A stretch of 64,000 nt of DNA from Polynucleobacter victoriensis (GCF_900187875.1 NZ_FYEX01000001.1:744001-808000); one strand, 5' to 3'. Shown: positions 16,852 to 25,894, numbered from the stretch's first letter. Translations and numbers: made by a program. The notes: generated by a model from the letters alone, not told the origin.

Positions 16852-18180
16852 ATGAGCTTAAGACTAAAAGCCAACTTATTTTTCGCAGTTCTCATCATCA
16901 TTTTTGTATCAATCATGATGGGGCGGGAAATTAACAATACGCGCCGTAGCGTATGGGAAGAGATCGAAGCAGCTAATCGTGTGGCCGCTCAAGTACTAGG
17001 TCAAGTAGGTGTCATTTATAGATACTCAGATGACAAGCAAGTAGTTAGTTTTTTACAACAATTAGGTCGGGTGCGTGCTAACGAGATTGAATACCGAGAC
17101 CAACAACAAAACCTAATTTATCAATCACCGCCATCACCTTATAAAAAAGATAGATTTGCCCCTCAGTTTTACGCTGACCTAATCATGCCCAAGGTTGATC
17201 CAAAAGTGATTGTCTTAAATGATGGGGTTATCACAGTTACTCCCGATCCTTCGCGAGCCATACTGGATGGTTGGGATGAATTAACTGAATTAATGATTTC
17301 TGGCTTATTTGCCCTACTCATTACAAATATTGTTGGCTTCTTCTTTATTGGTAGATGGGTAAAACCTTTTGAAACAATCAGAGAAGCCATCCAAGCTCTT
17401 GAGAGAGGCAATCACAAGATTCGTCTTGATAACCTGCATGGCAAAGAAGCATCCTCGATTGGCAACGCTTTTAACAAGATGGTTGGATCTGTAAATGAAA
17501 CCATCGTGGCTAAAGAGGAAAAAGCTAAAGCCGAGGCTCTATTAAGCAGTCAAAAGCAATTTGCACATCAGCTACAAACTCATATTGAAAATGAACGCAA
17601 AGACTTAGCTAGAGAATTACACGATGAGCTGGGCCAATCGCTAACAGCTATTAGAGCTATTGCTAGCTCTATAGATAAACAAGCTAAAGATAACCCACAA
17701 TTACAACAATCAACTCAACTACTAGTTCAGGCGGCCGGTGAAACATACGATGGCATGTTACGTCTTATACCCAAATTAAGACCTATTGCCATTGATCAGT
17801 TAGGACTTGAGGGCGCGCTACTTGATATGTTTAATCGCCTTAAGACCGCAAACTCAAATGTGCAATTTAGCTTAAGTGTTAATTTTTCTAAAAAATCGGA
17901 AGACATAGAGTTAGCTATTTATAGAATTGCTCAGGAAGCGATTAATAACGCTCTCAAGCATGCAAATCCAACTAAGATTGACGTCAACTTAGATGAAACA
18001 TCTGACTCAATCATCTTAGCTATCAAGAATGATGGGCAATCACCTAATCAACTAAGTAATACTGGTCACTTTGGTATTGAAGGCATGCAAGAAAGAGCTC
18101 ACTTTTTAGGTGGTGAGCTATCTTTTGAAATACACTCTAGTGGCGGTCTTATCGTACAACTTAAAATACCAAAATCATGA
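16852..18180 (+). CDS. NarX-type sensor histidine kinase 2
   Basis: 442 residues. Membrane helices at about 7-24 and 149-168 enclose a periplasmic domain; a HAMP domain follows (RWVKPFETIREAIQALERGNHKIRL). HisKA_3 has His257 in KDLARELHDELGQSL, and the HATPase N-box is IAQEAINNALKHANPTKI. It overlaps its response regulator by ATGA. The start has no purine-rich ribosome site because a terminator sits immediately upstream, so translation initiation is unusual. It is a paralogue of kinase 1, not a close duplicate. Confidence 0.9.
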   Translation: MSLRLKANLFFAVLIIIFVSIMMGREINNTRRSVWEEIEAANRVAAQVLGQVGVIYRYSDDKQVVSFLQQLGRVRANEIEYRDQQQNLIYQSPPSPYKKDRFAPQFYADLIMPKVDPKVIVLNDGVITVTPDPSRAILDGWDELTELMISGLFALLITNIVGFFFIGRWVKPFETIREAIQALERGNHKIRLDNLHGKEASSIGNAFNKMVGSVNETIVAKEEKAKAEALLSSQKQFAHQLQTHIENERKDLARELHDELGQSLTAIRAIASSIDKQAKDNPQLQQSTQLLVQAAGETYDGMLRLIPKLRPIAIDQLGLEGALLDMFNRLKTANSNVQFSLSVNFSKKSEDIELAIYRIAQEAINNALKHANPTKIDVNLDETSDSIILAIKNDGQSPNQLSNTGHFGIEGMQERAHFLGGELSFEIHSSGGLIVQLKIPKS

Positions 18181-18815
18181 TTAAGATTGTTTTAGCCGAT
18201 GACCACGCTCTCGTCAGAATGGGCTTCAAGATGCTTCTTGAAAACGAAACTGATATTGAGGTCATTGCAGAAGCTGATTCTGGTGAAGCCGCCTGTGAAC
18301 TCATCCTTAATCAGAGACTTGAATTTGATGTTTTGGTAATTGACCTAACAATGGGTGGTATCAGCGGCATAGAAGCCACAAGAAGAATCATTAGCCACAA
18401 ACCAGATACCAAAATACTAGGTTTATCTGCCCACGAAGATCCAAGTTATATCCGTCACATGATGCATGCAGGGGCTAGCGCTTACCTTTCGAAAAGAAGT
18501 GCGCCTGATTCCCTAATTACAGCTATTAGGGCAATTAATGCAGGGCAGTTATTTATTGACCCTCATTTGAAGGATTTAATTGCAGAACGGCAAGAAAATT
18601 TAGACCCAAATCCGATTGATGTTTTATCTGAGAAAGAGTTTGAGGTTTTTATACACCTTGCAAAAGGTGCAAGTGCAAATGATGTAGCTGAGATATTAAA
18701 CGTCTCTCCAAGAACGACGGGCACACATCTATACAACATCAAACAAAAATTAAATGCCTCAACACAATCAGATTTGACTTTGATTGCGCTGAGACATGAT
18801 TTGATTAAGCCTTAA
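18177..18815 (+). CDS. NarL/LuxR-family response regulator 2
   Basis: 212 residues. The receiver has Asp8-Asp9 and phospho-acceptor Asp56 (VLVIDLTMGG); the LuxR-type helix-turn-helix is LAKGASANDVAEILNVSPRTTGTHLYNIKQKL. Translation is coupled to kinase 2 (ATGA). It ends 5 bases from the stop of the convergent PqqU-like gene. It is probably a second regulator for the PQQ/AOR island; targets are not known. Confidence 0.9.
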   Translation: MIKIVLADDHALVRMGFKMLLENETDIEVIAEADSGEAACELILNQRLEFDVLVIDLTMGGISGIEATRRIISHKPDTKILGLSAHEDPSYIRHMMHAGASAYLSKRSAPDSLITAIRAINAGQLFIDPHLKDLIAERQENLDPNPIDVLSEKEFEVFIHLAKGASANDVAEILNVSPRTTGTHLYNIKQKLNASTQSDLTLIALRHDLIKP

Positions 18816-18820
18816 ATAGC

Positions 18821-20908
18821 TTAGAACCTTGCTGTTGCATTTAGACCAACCATCCAATTCCGCCCTGGCGCAGGCTCGAAAGGCGTTGAATTGCCAACAA
18901 TCACAGAGCCCATATATTTTTTGTCAGTCAGGTTATTAGCCTGGGTATAGGCTGTCCAAGTAATTCGATTCACATCTAGACGATGAGCTAATCTAAAGTT
19001 GTATCCAGAGTATCCCCCAGCCTTATAAATTTGATCATTTGTGTCTCTGCCATGCAACTCTCCTGCAGCAAACCACTCAAGTGTGGCTAGCGTCCCAAGT
19101 ATTTGACGGTATTTATTACGATTAAAATCAGTTGATGACCACTGTAGGCTAGATAGCATCATTCCATTAGGAATCCCCGGAATCTTATTTCCAGCACTTA
19201 CAGTTTTCGTACCAAATGAGCTGTATGTAAATCCATCGTTGAATTCAGCATCAATTAATGTGCCTGTGAAATTAAATTTCATAGCAGGGACAAATTGATT
19301 TTGATAGGCTAACTCAAGCCCTTTTCTAGTGGTGCCACCCGGAGAGTTTGTGAAGGCTGTTTTGCCACTTGATGATGTTGCTGTAATGATTTCATCAGAT
19401 GATTTAACGTAGAATGCCGCTACGTCTAAGCGGCTTCTATTATTTGGCAACCACTTCATGCCAGCTTCATAGTGATCACTCTTGGAGGCTTTTAAATTAG
19501 TATTAAATGTATTGTTAAGACTAGAGTCATAACTCATCTCAGCTAAAGTTGGGGTCTCTACACCACGCCCGTAGTTAGCATAGATATTCATGTTATCTTG
19601 GGCATGGAATGTCAATCCTAATACAGGATTGGTGGCATTAAAACTAACATCGCCCAAAGAGCCGATAGGTGCACCTGTATAACCACCCAACCCACTACTG
19701 CTCAACTTTACTTCTGTTGACCTTGCGCCACCCAACATAGACCACTTCTCATTTAATTGCATGCTGGCTTGAGCATAAAAATCTCTATTTTGGGCTAAAC
19801 GATCTTCATTTCGAGTTAGGGTTGATGTTTTTTCCCCATTTGTAGAACTACCAGCCTGATTAACCTCAGTAGATTTATCAAAATCAAAGCCAACAATCCA
19901 TGCAGTCTCTTTTCCTAAAACTTTTGATTTTGTAGAGTAGCTAATACCTAAACCATAATAATCACGATCTAAACCAACCCAAGCTGTTGCGGCGTTGTAA
20001 TGAGTATTTTCACGGTTACCCCCATACAAACGAGCAGTAATTTTTGAAACACCATCCAAAGAATGCGTCAAAACAGTACCAATTTGACTTTGTTTGATAA
20101 TCTTTCTTTGCCTTGCTGTATTGTTTGATTTCTCGGGTGTAGCCATGGCATCCGCTTGGCTTAAGCCCGCAGGATCATATGCATAAGGCATATCAAAAAT
20201 GTTGGCAATCACATCAATTTTAGTTTGATCATTATGCTGATAAGTCAACTTACCATTAAATTGGTTTCTTTCGGTTTGACTATTTTGTCTAAATCCGTCA
20301 GTTTTAAATGTGCTGTAGTCAGCAACCAATCCAAACTGGCCAATCTTATCTGCATACTGCCAATCTGTTCTGTATGTGTCATATGAGCCAAAATGTCCTT
20401 GAGCCATCAACTCTGGTTTCTCAGGTGCCTCACGTGTAAAAGTTTGAATAACACCCCCAGCAGAGTTTCCGTATAACTGGGCTAAAGGCCCTCTTAAGAC
20501 CTCAATACGATCTGTTGATGTCAAACTAACAGTTGAACTTTGCCCCTGGCCATCTGGAATGGTCGCAGGAATACCATCTGCAATGATTCTGACACCTCTT
20601 ACACCAAATGCCGTTCTGGCACCAAAACCCCTAATTGAAATCTGTAAATCTTGTGCATAATTTTGTCGATTAAGAGCAACAACCCCTGGCACTTTATTTA
20701 ATGCCTCAGACATATTTACCTGAGGACCAGAATCTTGAATAACTTCTCGATTAACTGATTGAATGGATGCAGGCGCATCAAAGCTTCTTTGCTCTGACCT
20801 GCTGCTTGATACCACCACATCATCAAGCAATGTATCTGCTGCAATAGCTGATGTAATTGATGTAGCAAATAATGCTGCAACGGCTGTTGCTAAATACGTT
20901 TTTTTCAT
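18821..20908 (-). CDS. pqqU: TonB-dependent receptor resembling PqqU (YncD), likely PQQ importer
   Basis: 695 residues from the ATG at 20908, preceded by AAAAGG. After a signal peptide (ending SAIAA) comes the TonB-box-like VVVSSSRSEQ, the plug and a 22-strand barrel. The plug segments NRQNYAQDLQISIRGFGAR and DGIPATIPDGQGQ, and the C-terminal NNLTDKKYMGSVIV plus FEPAPGRNW, match my memory of E. coli YncD/PqqU almost word for word. PqqU imports PQQ through the outer membrane. It stands beside a PQQ dehydrogenase cluster with no PQQ synthesis genes in view. A different ligand cannot be excluded without comparison. Confidence 0.82.
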   Translation of the reverse strand: MKKTYLATAVAALFATSITSAIAADTLLDDVVVSSSRSEQRSFDAPASIQSVNREVIQDSGPQVNMSEALNKVPGVVALNRQNYAQDLQISIRGFGARTAFGVRGVRIIADGIPATIPDGQGQSSTVSLTSTDRIEVLRGPLAQLYGNSAGGVIQTFTREAPEKPELMAQGHFGSYDTYRTDWQYADKIGQFGLVADYSTFKTDGFRQNSQTERNQFNGKLTYQHNDQTKIDVIANIFDMPYAYDPAGLSQADAMATPEKSNNTARQRKIIKQSQIGTVLTHSLDGVSKITARLYGGNRENTHYNAATAWVGLDRDYYGLGISYSTKSKVLGKETAWIVGFDFDKSTEVNQAGSSTNGEKTSTLTRNEDRLAQNRDFYAQASMQLNEKWSMLGGARSTEVKLSSSGLGGYTGAPIGSLGDVSFNATNPVLGLTFHAQDNMNIYANYGRGVETPTLAEMSYDSSLNNTFNTNLKASKSDHYEAGMKWLPNNRSRLDVAAFYVKSSDEIITATSSSGKTAFTNSPGGTTRKGLELAYQNQFVPAMKFNFTGTLIDAEFNDGFTYSSFGTKTVSAGNKIPGIPNGMMLSSLQWSSTDFNRNKYRQILGTLATLEWFAAGELHGRDTNDQIYKAGGYSGYNFRLAHRLDVNRITWTAYTQANNLTDKKYMGSVIVGNSTPFEPAPGRNWMVGLNATARF

Positions 20909-20983
20909 TTCCAAAGCCTTTTTAAGATGGTGGAAATGTACTGTAGAACCTCAATTAAATCTATTGGTAGATATATCCCGACA

Positions 20984-20997
20984 AGGGTCTAAGTGTT
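20984..20997. promoter_or_regulatory. AGGGTCTAAGTGTT element before the PqqU-like gene
   Basis: It lies 76-89 bases upstream of the start. It combines the AGGGTCTAA core with a CTAAGTGTT stretch that resembles CTAAGTGCT before the alcohol dehydrogenase (6977-6985). Candidate response-regulator site; inference from recurrence. Confidence 0.35.
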
Positions 20998-21033
20998 AAT
21001 TCATGATTTTCATTAAATGATTTCTTGGGTAAC

Positions 21034-21065
21034 AAAAAAGGTCTACATATGTAGACCTTTTTTTG
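21034..21065 (-). terminator. Rho-independent terminator of the AOR operon
   Basis: AAAAAAGGTCTAC pairs with GTAGACCTTTTTT around ATAT. T runs exist on both strands. It lies after the beta-propeller gene, the last gene of the leftward AOR operon, and before the PqqU-like gene. Confidence 0.9.
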
Positions 21066-21100
21066 TTGTTTTTGTTTTTCTAATATTTATATCTAAATAT

Positions 21101-22042
21101 TTACTTGATTACCACACCCCATGGTAATTTACCCACTGGGATTTCTTTAATGGTTTTGGCAGCATCGGTATCAATCACATTAACTAAATCACTACGCCCT
21201 GCTGCAACATAAAGCTTCTTACCATCAGCAGTAATAGCCATGTTCCAGGGGCGCTTACCTACTGGCACATTAGCTTTAATTCCTAGGGTTTCAGTATCCA
21301 CAAATGAAACATTGGCATCACCACCATTCGTTACATAGACAGTTTTACCATTGGGGTGCATTGTGACACCATTAACTCTCACCCCAGTCTTTACCTTGCC
21401 AATTACCTTAAGTGTTTGAACGTCAATTGCATATAAGGTATCAACTAACTCACTGGCCACGAATGCTTTCTTGCCGTCTGGAGTAAATGCAATACCACGG
21501 GGTCTCAAACCGACATCAATTTGAGCAATTTGCTTTTTCTGTTCAACACTCACCACATCGACCTTATCAGCCTCTTCTGCTGAGGCAAAAATAAGTTTAC
21601 CGTCTGGGCTAAATACCGCATGCTCTGGGTTTTTACCGCTCAATTTGATGGTTGCTTTAATTTTTAGGGCTTTTGCATCAATGAGTGAGACTGTATTAGC
21701 TTCTTCGTTTGCTACGGCAATCAAAGAGCCATCCTGATTGACATAGACAGCTTCCGGAGAATCACCTACTGGTATTTTTTTAATAAACTTTTTGGTAGCG
21801 GTATCTATGACATCAACATGCTCACCTTTTTGCTCACTAACATAGAGCCTCTTACCATCAGGTGAGATGGCAATACCACGCGGCTTACCGCCAATTGGAA
21901 TCTCCCCTACCGTTGCATCAGTTTGAGTATCAATGATCGAAATAGTGCCAGATCCCTCATTGGGAACATACGCAAATGGAGCCGCCGTCAAGGAAGCCGA
22001 AAGGCTCATAAATAAAACCGGTATTAATTTTGTTAATTTCAT
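21101..22042 (-). CDS. PQQ-associated YVTN beta-propeller protein
   Basis: 313 residues with signal peptide ending SLTAAP. The mature protein is a chain of about seven repeats of the type SPDGKRLYVSEQ ... VDVIDTATKKFIKKIPVG, a YVTN-family seven-bladed beta-propeller. It matches the family noted as 'PQQ-dependent catabolism-associated beta-propeller'. It is periplasmic and probably a scaffold or binding protein, with no visible catalytic site. It is the last gene of the AOR run, which links the AOR genes to the PQQ side of the island. Confidence 0.88.
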   Translation of the reverse strand: MKLTKLIPVLFMSLSASLTAAPFAYVPNEGSGTISIIDTQTDATVGEIPIGGKPRGIAISPDGKRLYVSEQKGEHVDVIDTATKKFIKKIPVGDSPEAVYVNQDGSLIAVANEEANTVSLIDAKALKIKATIKLSGKNPEHAVFSPDGKLIFASAEEADKVDVVSVEQKKQIAQIDVGLRPRGIAFTPDGKKAFVASELVDTLYAIDVQTLKVIGKVKTGVRVNGVTMHPNGKTVYVTNGGDANVSFVDTETLGIKANVPVGKRPWNMAITADGKKLYVAAGRSDLVNVIDTDAAKTIKEIPVGKLPWGVVIK

Positions 22043-22095
22043 GAGTGCTCCTGCTTATTTTTTAATAAATTTCTTTATGTAATCTCTTAACTGGT

Positions 22096-22410
22096 TTATC
22101 CACCACCGCGCTGAGTATACATATCAAAACGCTTCATGAATTGATCGCATGCCAGCTTATCCCATTTTGCGTCAAAGCTAAAAACCACAGCGAGAACTGG
22201 GATAACTAAAAGTGCAATTTGACGACTTTTCTGTGGGTTAGCTACTATTTTGATGCCATCCTCAGGAAAGTCAATCTGATTAGGGAATTGTTGGTTGATC
22301 TTGAATACTTTGTAGTTGGTTGCAGCTGGCAACCAACTGATTAGCTCTTCAACTGTGCACCCCATCAATCTATGATATTGATGAAAGTTCTCTTGATTAA
22401 CTTCCGACAT
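22096..22410 (-). CDS. small unrecognised AOR-operon protein ending in GGG
   Basis: 104 residues. The start ATG overlaps the last base of the MoaD-like stop (TAATG), so translation is coupled. There is no signal peptide. A hydrophobic patch (IALLVIPVLAVVFSF) lies at about residues 69-83. The chain ends in YTQRGGG, a run of three glycines like the tail of ubiquitin-like sulfur carriers. I do not recognise a family. Its place between the MoaD-like gene and the propeller suggests a role in maturation of the AOR cofactor or in linking the enzyme to partners; this is inference. Confidence 0.6.
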   Translation of the reverse strand: MSEVNQENFHQYHRLMGCTVEELISWLPAATNYKVFKINQQFPNQIDFPEDGIKIVANPQKSRQIALLVIPVLAVVFSFDAKWDKLACDQFMKRFDMYTQRGGG

Positions 22411-22661
22411 TAGCCACCAGCAACTGGAGGCCAAATAGCAAGAACATCATCCTCTTTTAGAGGATATGTATCTCGCTCTTCTGCTTTGATGTATTTACCA
22501 TTAACCAAAACTAGATGTACTAGTTTTACTGGTAGTTGGAATTTATTAACAATATCCATAATAGAAGTTCCCTCAGGAACTTCTATTGGAAGAATGTTGC
22601 CCTGCCGCTCTGGCGGCAGGTAATCAGATAATGTTGCAAATAACTTAAATGTGATTTTCAT
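22410..22661 (-). CDS. MoaD/ThiS-family sulfur carrier, AOR operon
   Basis: 83 residues from the ATG at 22661. A beta-grasp fold typical of MoaD is visible (KITFKLFATLSDYLPPERQ; LVLVNGKYI; EDDVLAIWPPVAGG), ending in the diglycine that is adenylated and loaded with sulfur to build the dithiolene of molybdopterin. An operon-borne MoaD-like gene is common beside tungsten aldehyde oxidoreductases, where it probably serves the tungstopterin cofactor. It follows the FAD gene by 9 bases. Confidence 0.85.
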   Translation of the reverse strand: MKITFKLFATLSDYLPPERQGNILPIEVPEGTSIMDIVNKFQLPVKLVHLVLVNGKYIKAEERDTYPLKEDDVLAIWPPVAGG

Positions 22662-22670
22662 CACATTAAT

Positions 22671-23981
22671 TTAACTCATCCACTGAGATCGTGCTTGGGC
22701 CTTAGCTAAGTATGCATCCATGATTTTTGTAGGATCGTGCATCAAGTGATCTTTCCACTCGCCTAGTGGCACTCGTGTTTGAATCAAACCACGGAATGCT
22801 CCAACGTGCTCTGTTAAACCACAGCTCGTTGCACCAATCAATACATCGCCATTAAATTCCAGGCGCATGTATTTGAAGTTCTTAGCATCACGCAACTCCA
22901 CATGATCGCCACCTTCAACACCCCACCATTGGCCAAATGAAGAAGAAATTAATCCAAGCGTATCTAATACGTTAATCTGAATAGTTCCTTGGCTCTCAGC
23001 CTTTCGGCCAAGCATGTTTGCACCAGCAATTTTTGCTTGCTCAGCAGCATTTGGTTGAATCGCATTAACAATGCGCTTACCAGTTGAGAAATCAACACTC
23101 TCAGTAACGTCACCCGCTGCATACACATCAGGTACTGATGTTTGCATTTTGTTATCAACCAAGATACCAGTATTGATTTCAATACCTGAGTCTTTTAGAT
23201 ATGCAATATTTGGGCGCACACCAGTTGCTGAAATTACCAAATCTACTTCAATTGTTTTACCGTTAGACAACTTAACTTCTAGTGGTGACGCATTAGAACC
23301 ACCAAATACCCCAGCAATTTTAGAAACAATGCCACCTGATGATTTAACTGGTGTGATTGCTTCAACGCGTGTATCTGTATAAACAGCAACCCCTTTAGCT
23401 TGCACCCACTCTTTAATTAGAGTACCCGCACCTTCAGTCATCATACGAGGCACCATGCGGTTACCCATCTCAACAACTGTAAGATCAACACCACGGCTTG
23501 CTAATGCTTCCAAAATAATGCAGCCAATAAAACCAGCGCCCATTTGCAATACTCGCGCACCTGGTTTAGCTAGCTTCTGAATAGCTCTAGCATCTTCCAA
23601 CGTCCAACATGGGTGAACTCCTGGAGAGTCAATGCCAGGGATTGGAGGGCGTACAGGTTGAGAACCTGTAGCGATTAATAACTTGTCATAAGCTAATGAT
23701 TTACCACCGGCCAATTTAACTTGTTTATTTTTGACATCAATAGTTTCAGCTAAGCCACTTACCTCTTGAATATTCAAGTTCTGAAAGTGATTTTTTGTCT
23801 TCCGTAGGTAGGTACCATCTTCTTTGATGTTGCCAACAAGCAAGTAAGGAATTGCCATTCTGGAATAAGGTGGCTCTGGCTCAGAACCAACCATGATGAT
23901 TTCATCAGAAGGGTTATGTTGACGAATTGTTTCAGCAGCAATAACGCCGGCTGGACCATTACCTAGAATTACGTGTTTCAT
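22671..23981 (-). CDS. FAD/NAD(P)-dependent oxidoreductase subunit of the AOR complex (AorC-like)
   Basis: 436 residues, cytoplasmic, no signal peptide. It has an N-terminal FAD-binding GNGPAG motif (residues 8-13), a second Rossmann motif GAGFIG, and the conserved CATGSQPVRP-like ATG motif (LIATGSQP) and AAGDVTES C-terminal FAD motif, as in the pyridine nucleotide-disulfide family. In Aromatoleum the AorC subunit passes electrons from aldehyde oxidation to NAD+. A terminator-like hairpin separates it from the AOR large subunit gene. Confidence 0.85.
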   Translation of the reverse strand: MKHVILGNGPAGVIAAETIRQHNPSDEIIMVGSEPEPPYSRMAIPYLLVGNIKEDGTYLRKTKNHFQNLNIQEVSGLAETIDVKNKQVKLAGGKSLAYDKLLIATGSQPVRPPIPGIDSPGVHPCWTLEDARAIQKLAKPGARVLQMGAGFIGCIILEALASRGVDLTVVEMGNRMVPRMMTEGAGTLIKEWVQAKGVAVYTDTRVEAITPVKSSGGIVSKIAGVFGGSNASPLEVKLSNGKTIEVDLVISATGVRPNIAYLKDSGIEINTGILVDNKMQTSVPDVYAAGDVTESVDFSTGKRIVNAIQPNAAEQAKIAGANMLGRKAESQGTIQINVLDTLGLISSSFGQWWGVEGGDHVELRDAKNFKYMRLEFNGDVLIGATSCGLTEHVGAFRGLIQTRVPLGEWKDHLMHDPTKIMDAYLAKAQARSQWMS

Positions 23982-23995
23982 CAGAAAACTCCATA

Positions 23996-24031
23996 TAAAA
24001 AGGCGGCCTTATTAATCAAGAGGCCGCCTCA
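23996..24031 (-). terminator. terminator-like hairpin inside the AOR operon
   Basis: On the minus strand GAGGCGGCCT and AGGCCGCCTT pair around an eleven-base loop, followed by TTTTTAT. It lies between the AOR large subunit and the FAD subunit and would lower expression of the downstream genes relative to the upstream ones. Confidence 0.85.
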
Positions 24032-24046
24032 AACTTCTGAAAAAGA

Positions 24047-25894
24047 TTACAAACCTAAACGCTTACGTGTCTCAGGCTTGATGCGACCTTCTTCGTCCCA
24101 ACCACGAACTTGGTAGTAGATTGGCAACATCTTATCCAATCCGCTCACCACGCCTTTGGCTGGACCTGTCTTAGCAGCTTCAGTCATCAAACGTTTTGGC
24201 AATGCATCATCTTTACGTGTGAAACCTGCGCGCAAGTTAAAGTCTTTTTCCATATTCCAAATACGCTCACCGATGAGTGTCAAGTTCTCAACTGTGAACT
24301 CATCACCGCAAGCAGCTTGAACTTGTGGAGCAACATCATTTAGCGTCCAAGCAAAACTTGTGAAGATACAAATACCAGCAGCATCAAATGCAGCTGTTGC
24401 ATCTTGGAAAGCTTTTAGCAACTCTGGTTTACCATCTGTATCTGTTGGCTCAGTCTTGATTGGAATACCAAGAACTTCTGAAGCAATCGTGTAACCACGT
24501 AAATGACAAGCGCCACGGTTAGATGTTGCATAACCCAAACCAATACCTTGGATCACACGACCATCGTAAGCAGGGAACTCTTGACCTTTAACAGACATTG
24601 ACAAATCTGGGTGACCATATTTCTCTGTCAAACGCTTAGAGCCTAAACCCATCTCTTTACCAAAACCTTCGCTACGTGCAGTGATTTCTGCAAGGTGGCA
24701 AAGAGCCTCAGCTGAACCAAATGGTGCTTCGATACCAATTTGCTCTTTAGTCAAAACACCCATTTCATACAATTCCATCACGGCACCAACTGTGGCACCA
24801 AATGTAATTGGATCAATACCATCTTCGTTACAGATTAAATTAGCAAACTGTAATGCCTCAAGATCTTTAACACCGTTTGCAGCACCTAGTGCCCATGCAG
24901 CTTCGTACTCTAAGCCACCATTAGCACCCCAATATTGAGGACGGTTTTGAACCGTAAAGTGTGTTTCATCAATCTTAGAAATACGGCCGCAAGCAATTGT
25001 GCAACCAAAGCAAGCTTGGTTTGTTACCAAGTGCGCCTTACCGTCTGTTGCCCTTGGTGTTGCCATTGCTTCAGCAGAAATATCCTTAGCACCTTCAAAC
25101 TGCACATCTCTGTGATTACGTGTTGGCAAAGCACCCACTTCGTTAATCACGTTCATCAATACTTGCGTACCGTATGCAGGCAAACCTTGGCCTGTTACGG
25201 CGTTACCAGCCAATACTTTCTTAGCTTCTTTTGCAGCAGCCATGAAAGCTTTTGGATTCTTAACGTTACCAACACCTTTAGTACCGCGAACAGCAATAGC
25301 TTTAAGGTTCTTACTGCCCATTACAGCACCAACACCCGAACGACCAGCGGCACGGTGCAAGTCATTAACAATCGCGGAGTACAAAACGCCATTTTCACCA
25401 GAACGGCCAATTGAAGAAACACGAATCAATGGATCTTGGTGTTTAGTTTTAATAGCAGGTTCTGTATCCCAAACTGTTTTACCCCAAATGTAGTCAGCAT
25501 CTAACAACTGTGCATTGTCATTTTCGACAAATAAGTAAACAGGCTTTGGTGATTTACCTTCAAAAATCACCATGTCCCAACCAGCAAACTTCAGTTCTGC
25601 ACCCCAGTAACCACCGGAGTTAGAACAGGCAATCGCGCCAGTCAGAGGGCCTTTAGTTACAACTGTGTAACGACCACCAGTTGAAGCCATTGTTCCTGTT
25701 AGAGGGCCTGTTGCCCAAATAATTTTGTTTTCCACTGATAGCGGATCAACTTTCGCATCCACTTCTTCCGTGAAATATTTTGTCGCCAAACCACGTGAGC
25801 CCAAATAATCTTTGGCCCATGTCATATTGAGGGGTTCAGATTTACATGTACCTGTTGTTAGATTTACACGTAGTAATTTTCCAGCCCATGCCAT
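24047..25894 (-). CDS. aldehyde:ferredoxin oxidoreductase, large subunit (AorB-like)
   Basis: 615 residues, cytoplasmic. The AOR N-terminal domain (GKLLRVNLTTG; GPLTGTMASTGGRY) and the central and C-terminal domains are complete. The [4Fe-4S] ligands are Cys295, Cys298, Cys302 (ACFGCTIAC) and Cys509 (DAAGICIF). Glu at about 329-331 and His464 (GACHLRG) match catalytic positions. It oxidises aldehydes to acids with a bis-pterin tungsten cofactor. Length and associated subunits fit the Aromatoleum-type AOR rather than the archaeal single-subunit enzymes. It would handle aldehydes formed by the nearby alcohol dehydrogenase. Confidence 0.92.
   Translation of the reverse strand: MAWAGKLLRVNLTTGTCKSEPLNMTWAKDYLGSRGLATKYFTEEVDAKVDPLSVENKIIWATGPLTGTMASTGGRYTVVTKGPLTGAIACSNSGGYWGAELKFAGWDMVIFEGKSPKPVYLFVENDNAQLLDADYIWGKTVWDTEPAIKTKHQDPLIRVSSIGRSGENGVLYSAIVNDLHRAAGRSGVGAVMGSKNLKAIAVRGTKGVGNVKNPKAFMAAAKEAKKVLAGNAVTGQGLPAYGTQVLMNVINEVGALPTRNHRDVQFEGAKDISAEAMATPRATDGKAHLVTNQACFGCTIACGRISKIDETHFTVQNRPQYWGANGGLEYEAAWALGAANGVKDLEALQFANLICNEDGIDPITFGATVGAVMELYEMGVLTKEQIGIEAPFGSAEALCHLAEITARSEGFGKEMGLGSKRLTEKYGHPDLSMSVKGQEFPAYDGRVIQGIGLGYATSNRGACHLRGYTIASEVLGIPIKTEPTDTDGKPELLKAFQDATAAFDAAGICIFTSFAWTLNDVAPQVQAACGDEFTVENLTLIGERIWNMEKDFNLRAGFTRKDDALPKRLMTEAAKTGPAKGVVSGLDKMLPIYYQVRGWDEEGRIKPETRKRLGL

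Noticed and set aside
5150..22661. PQQ synthesis genes (pqqA-E) in the island
   Set aside because: None was found; the relay, propeller and binding proteins use PQQ context names but do not make PQQ.
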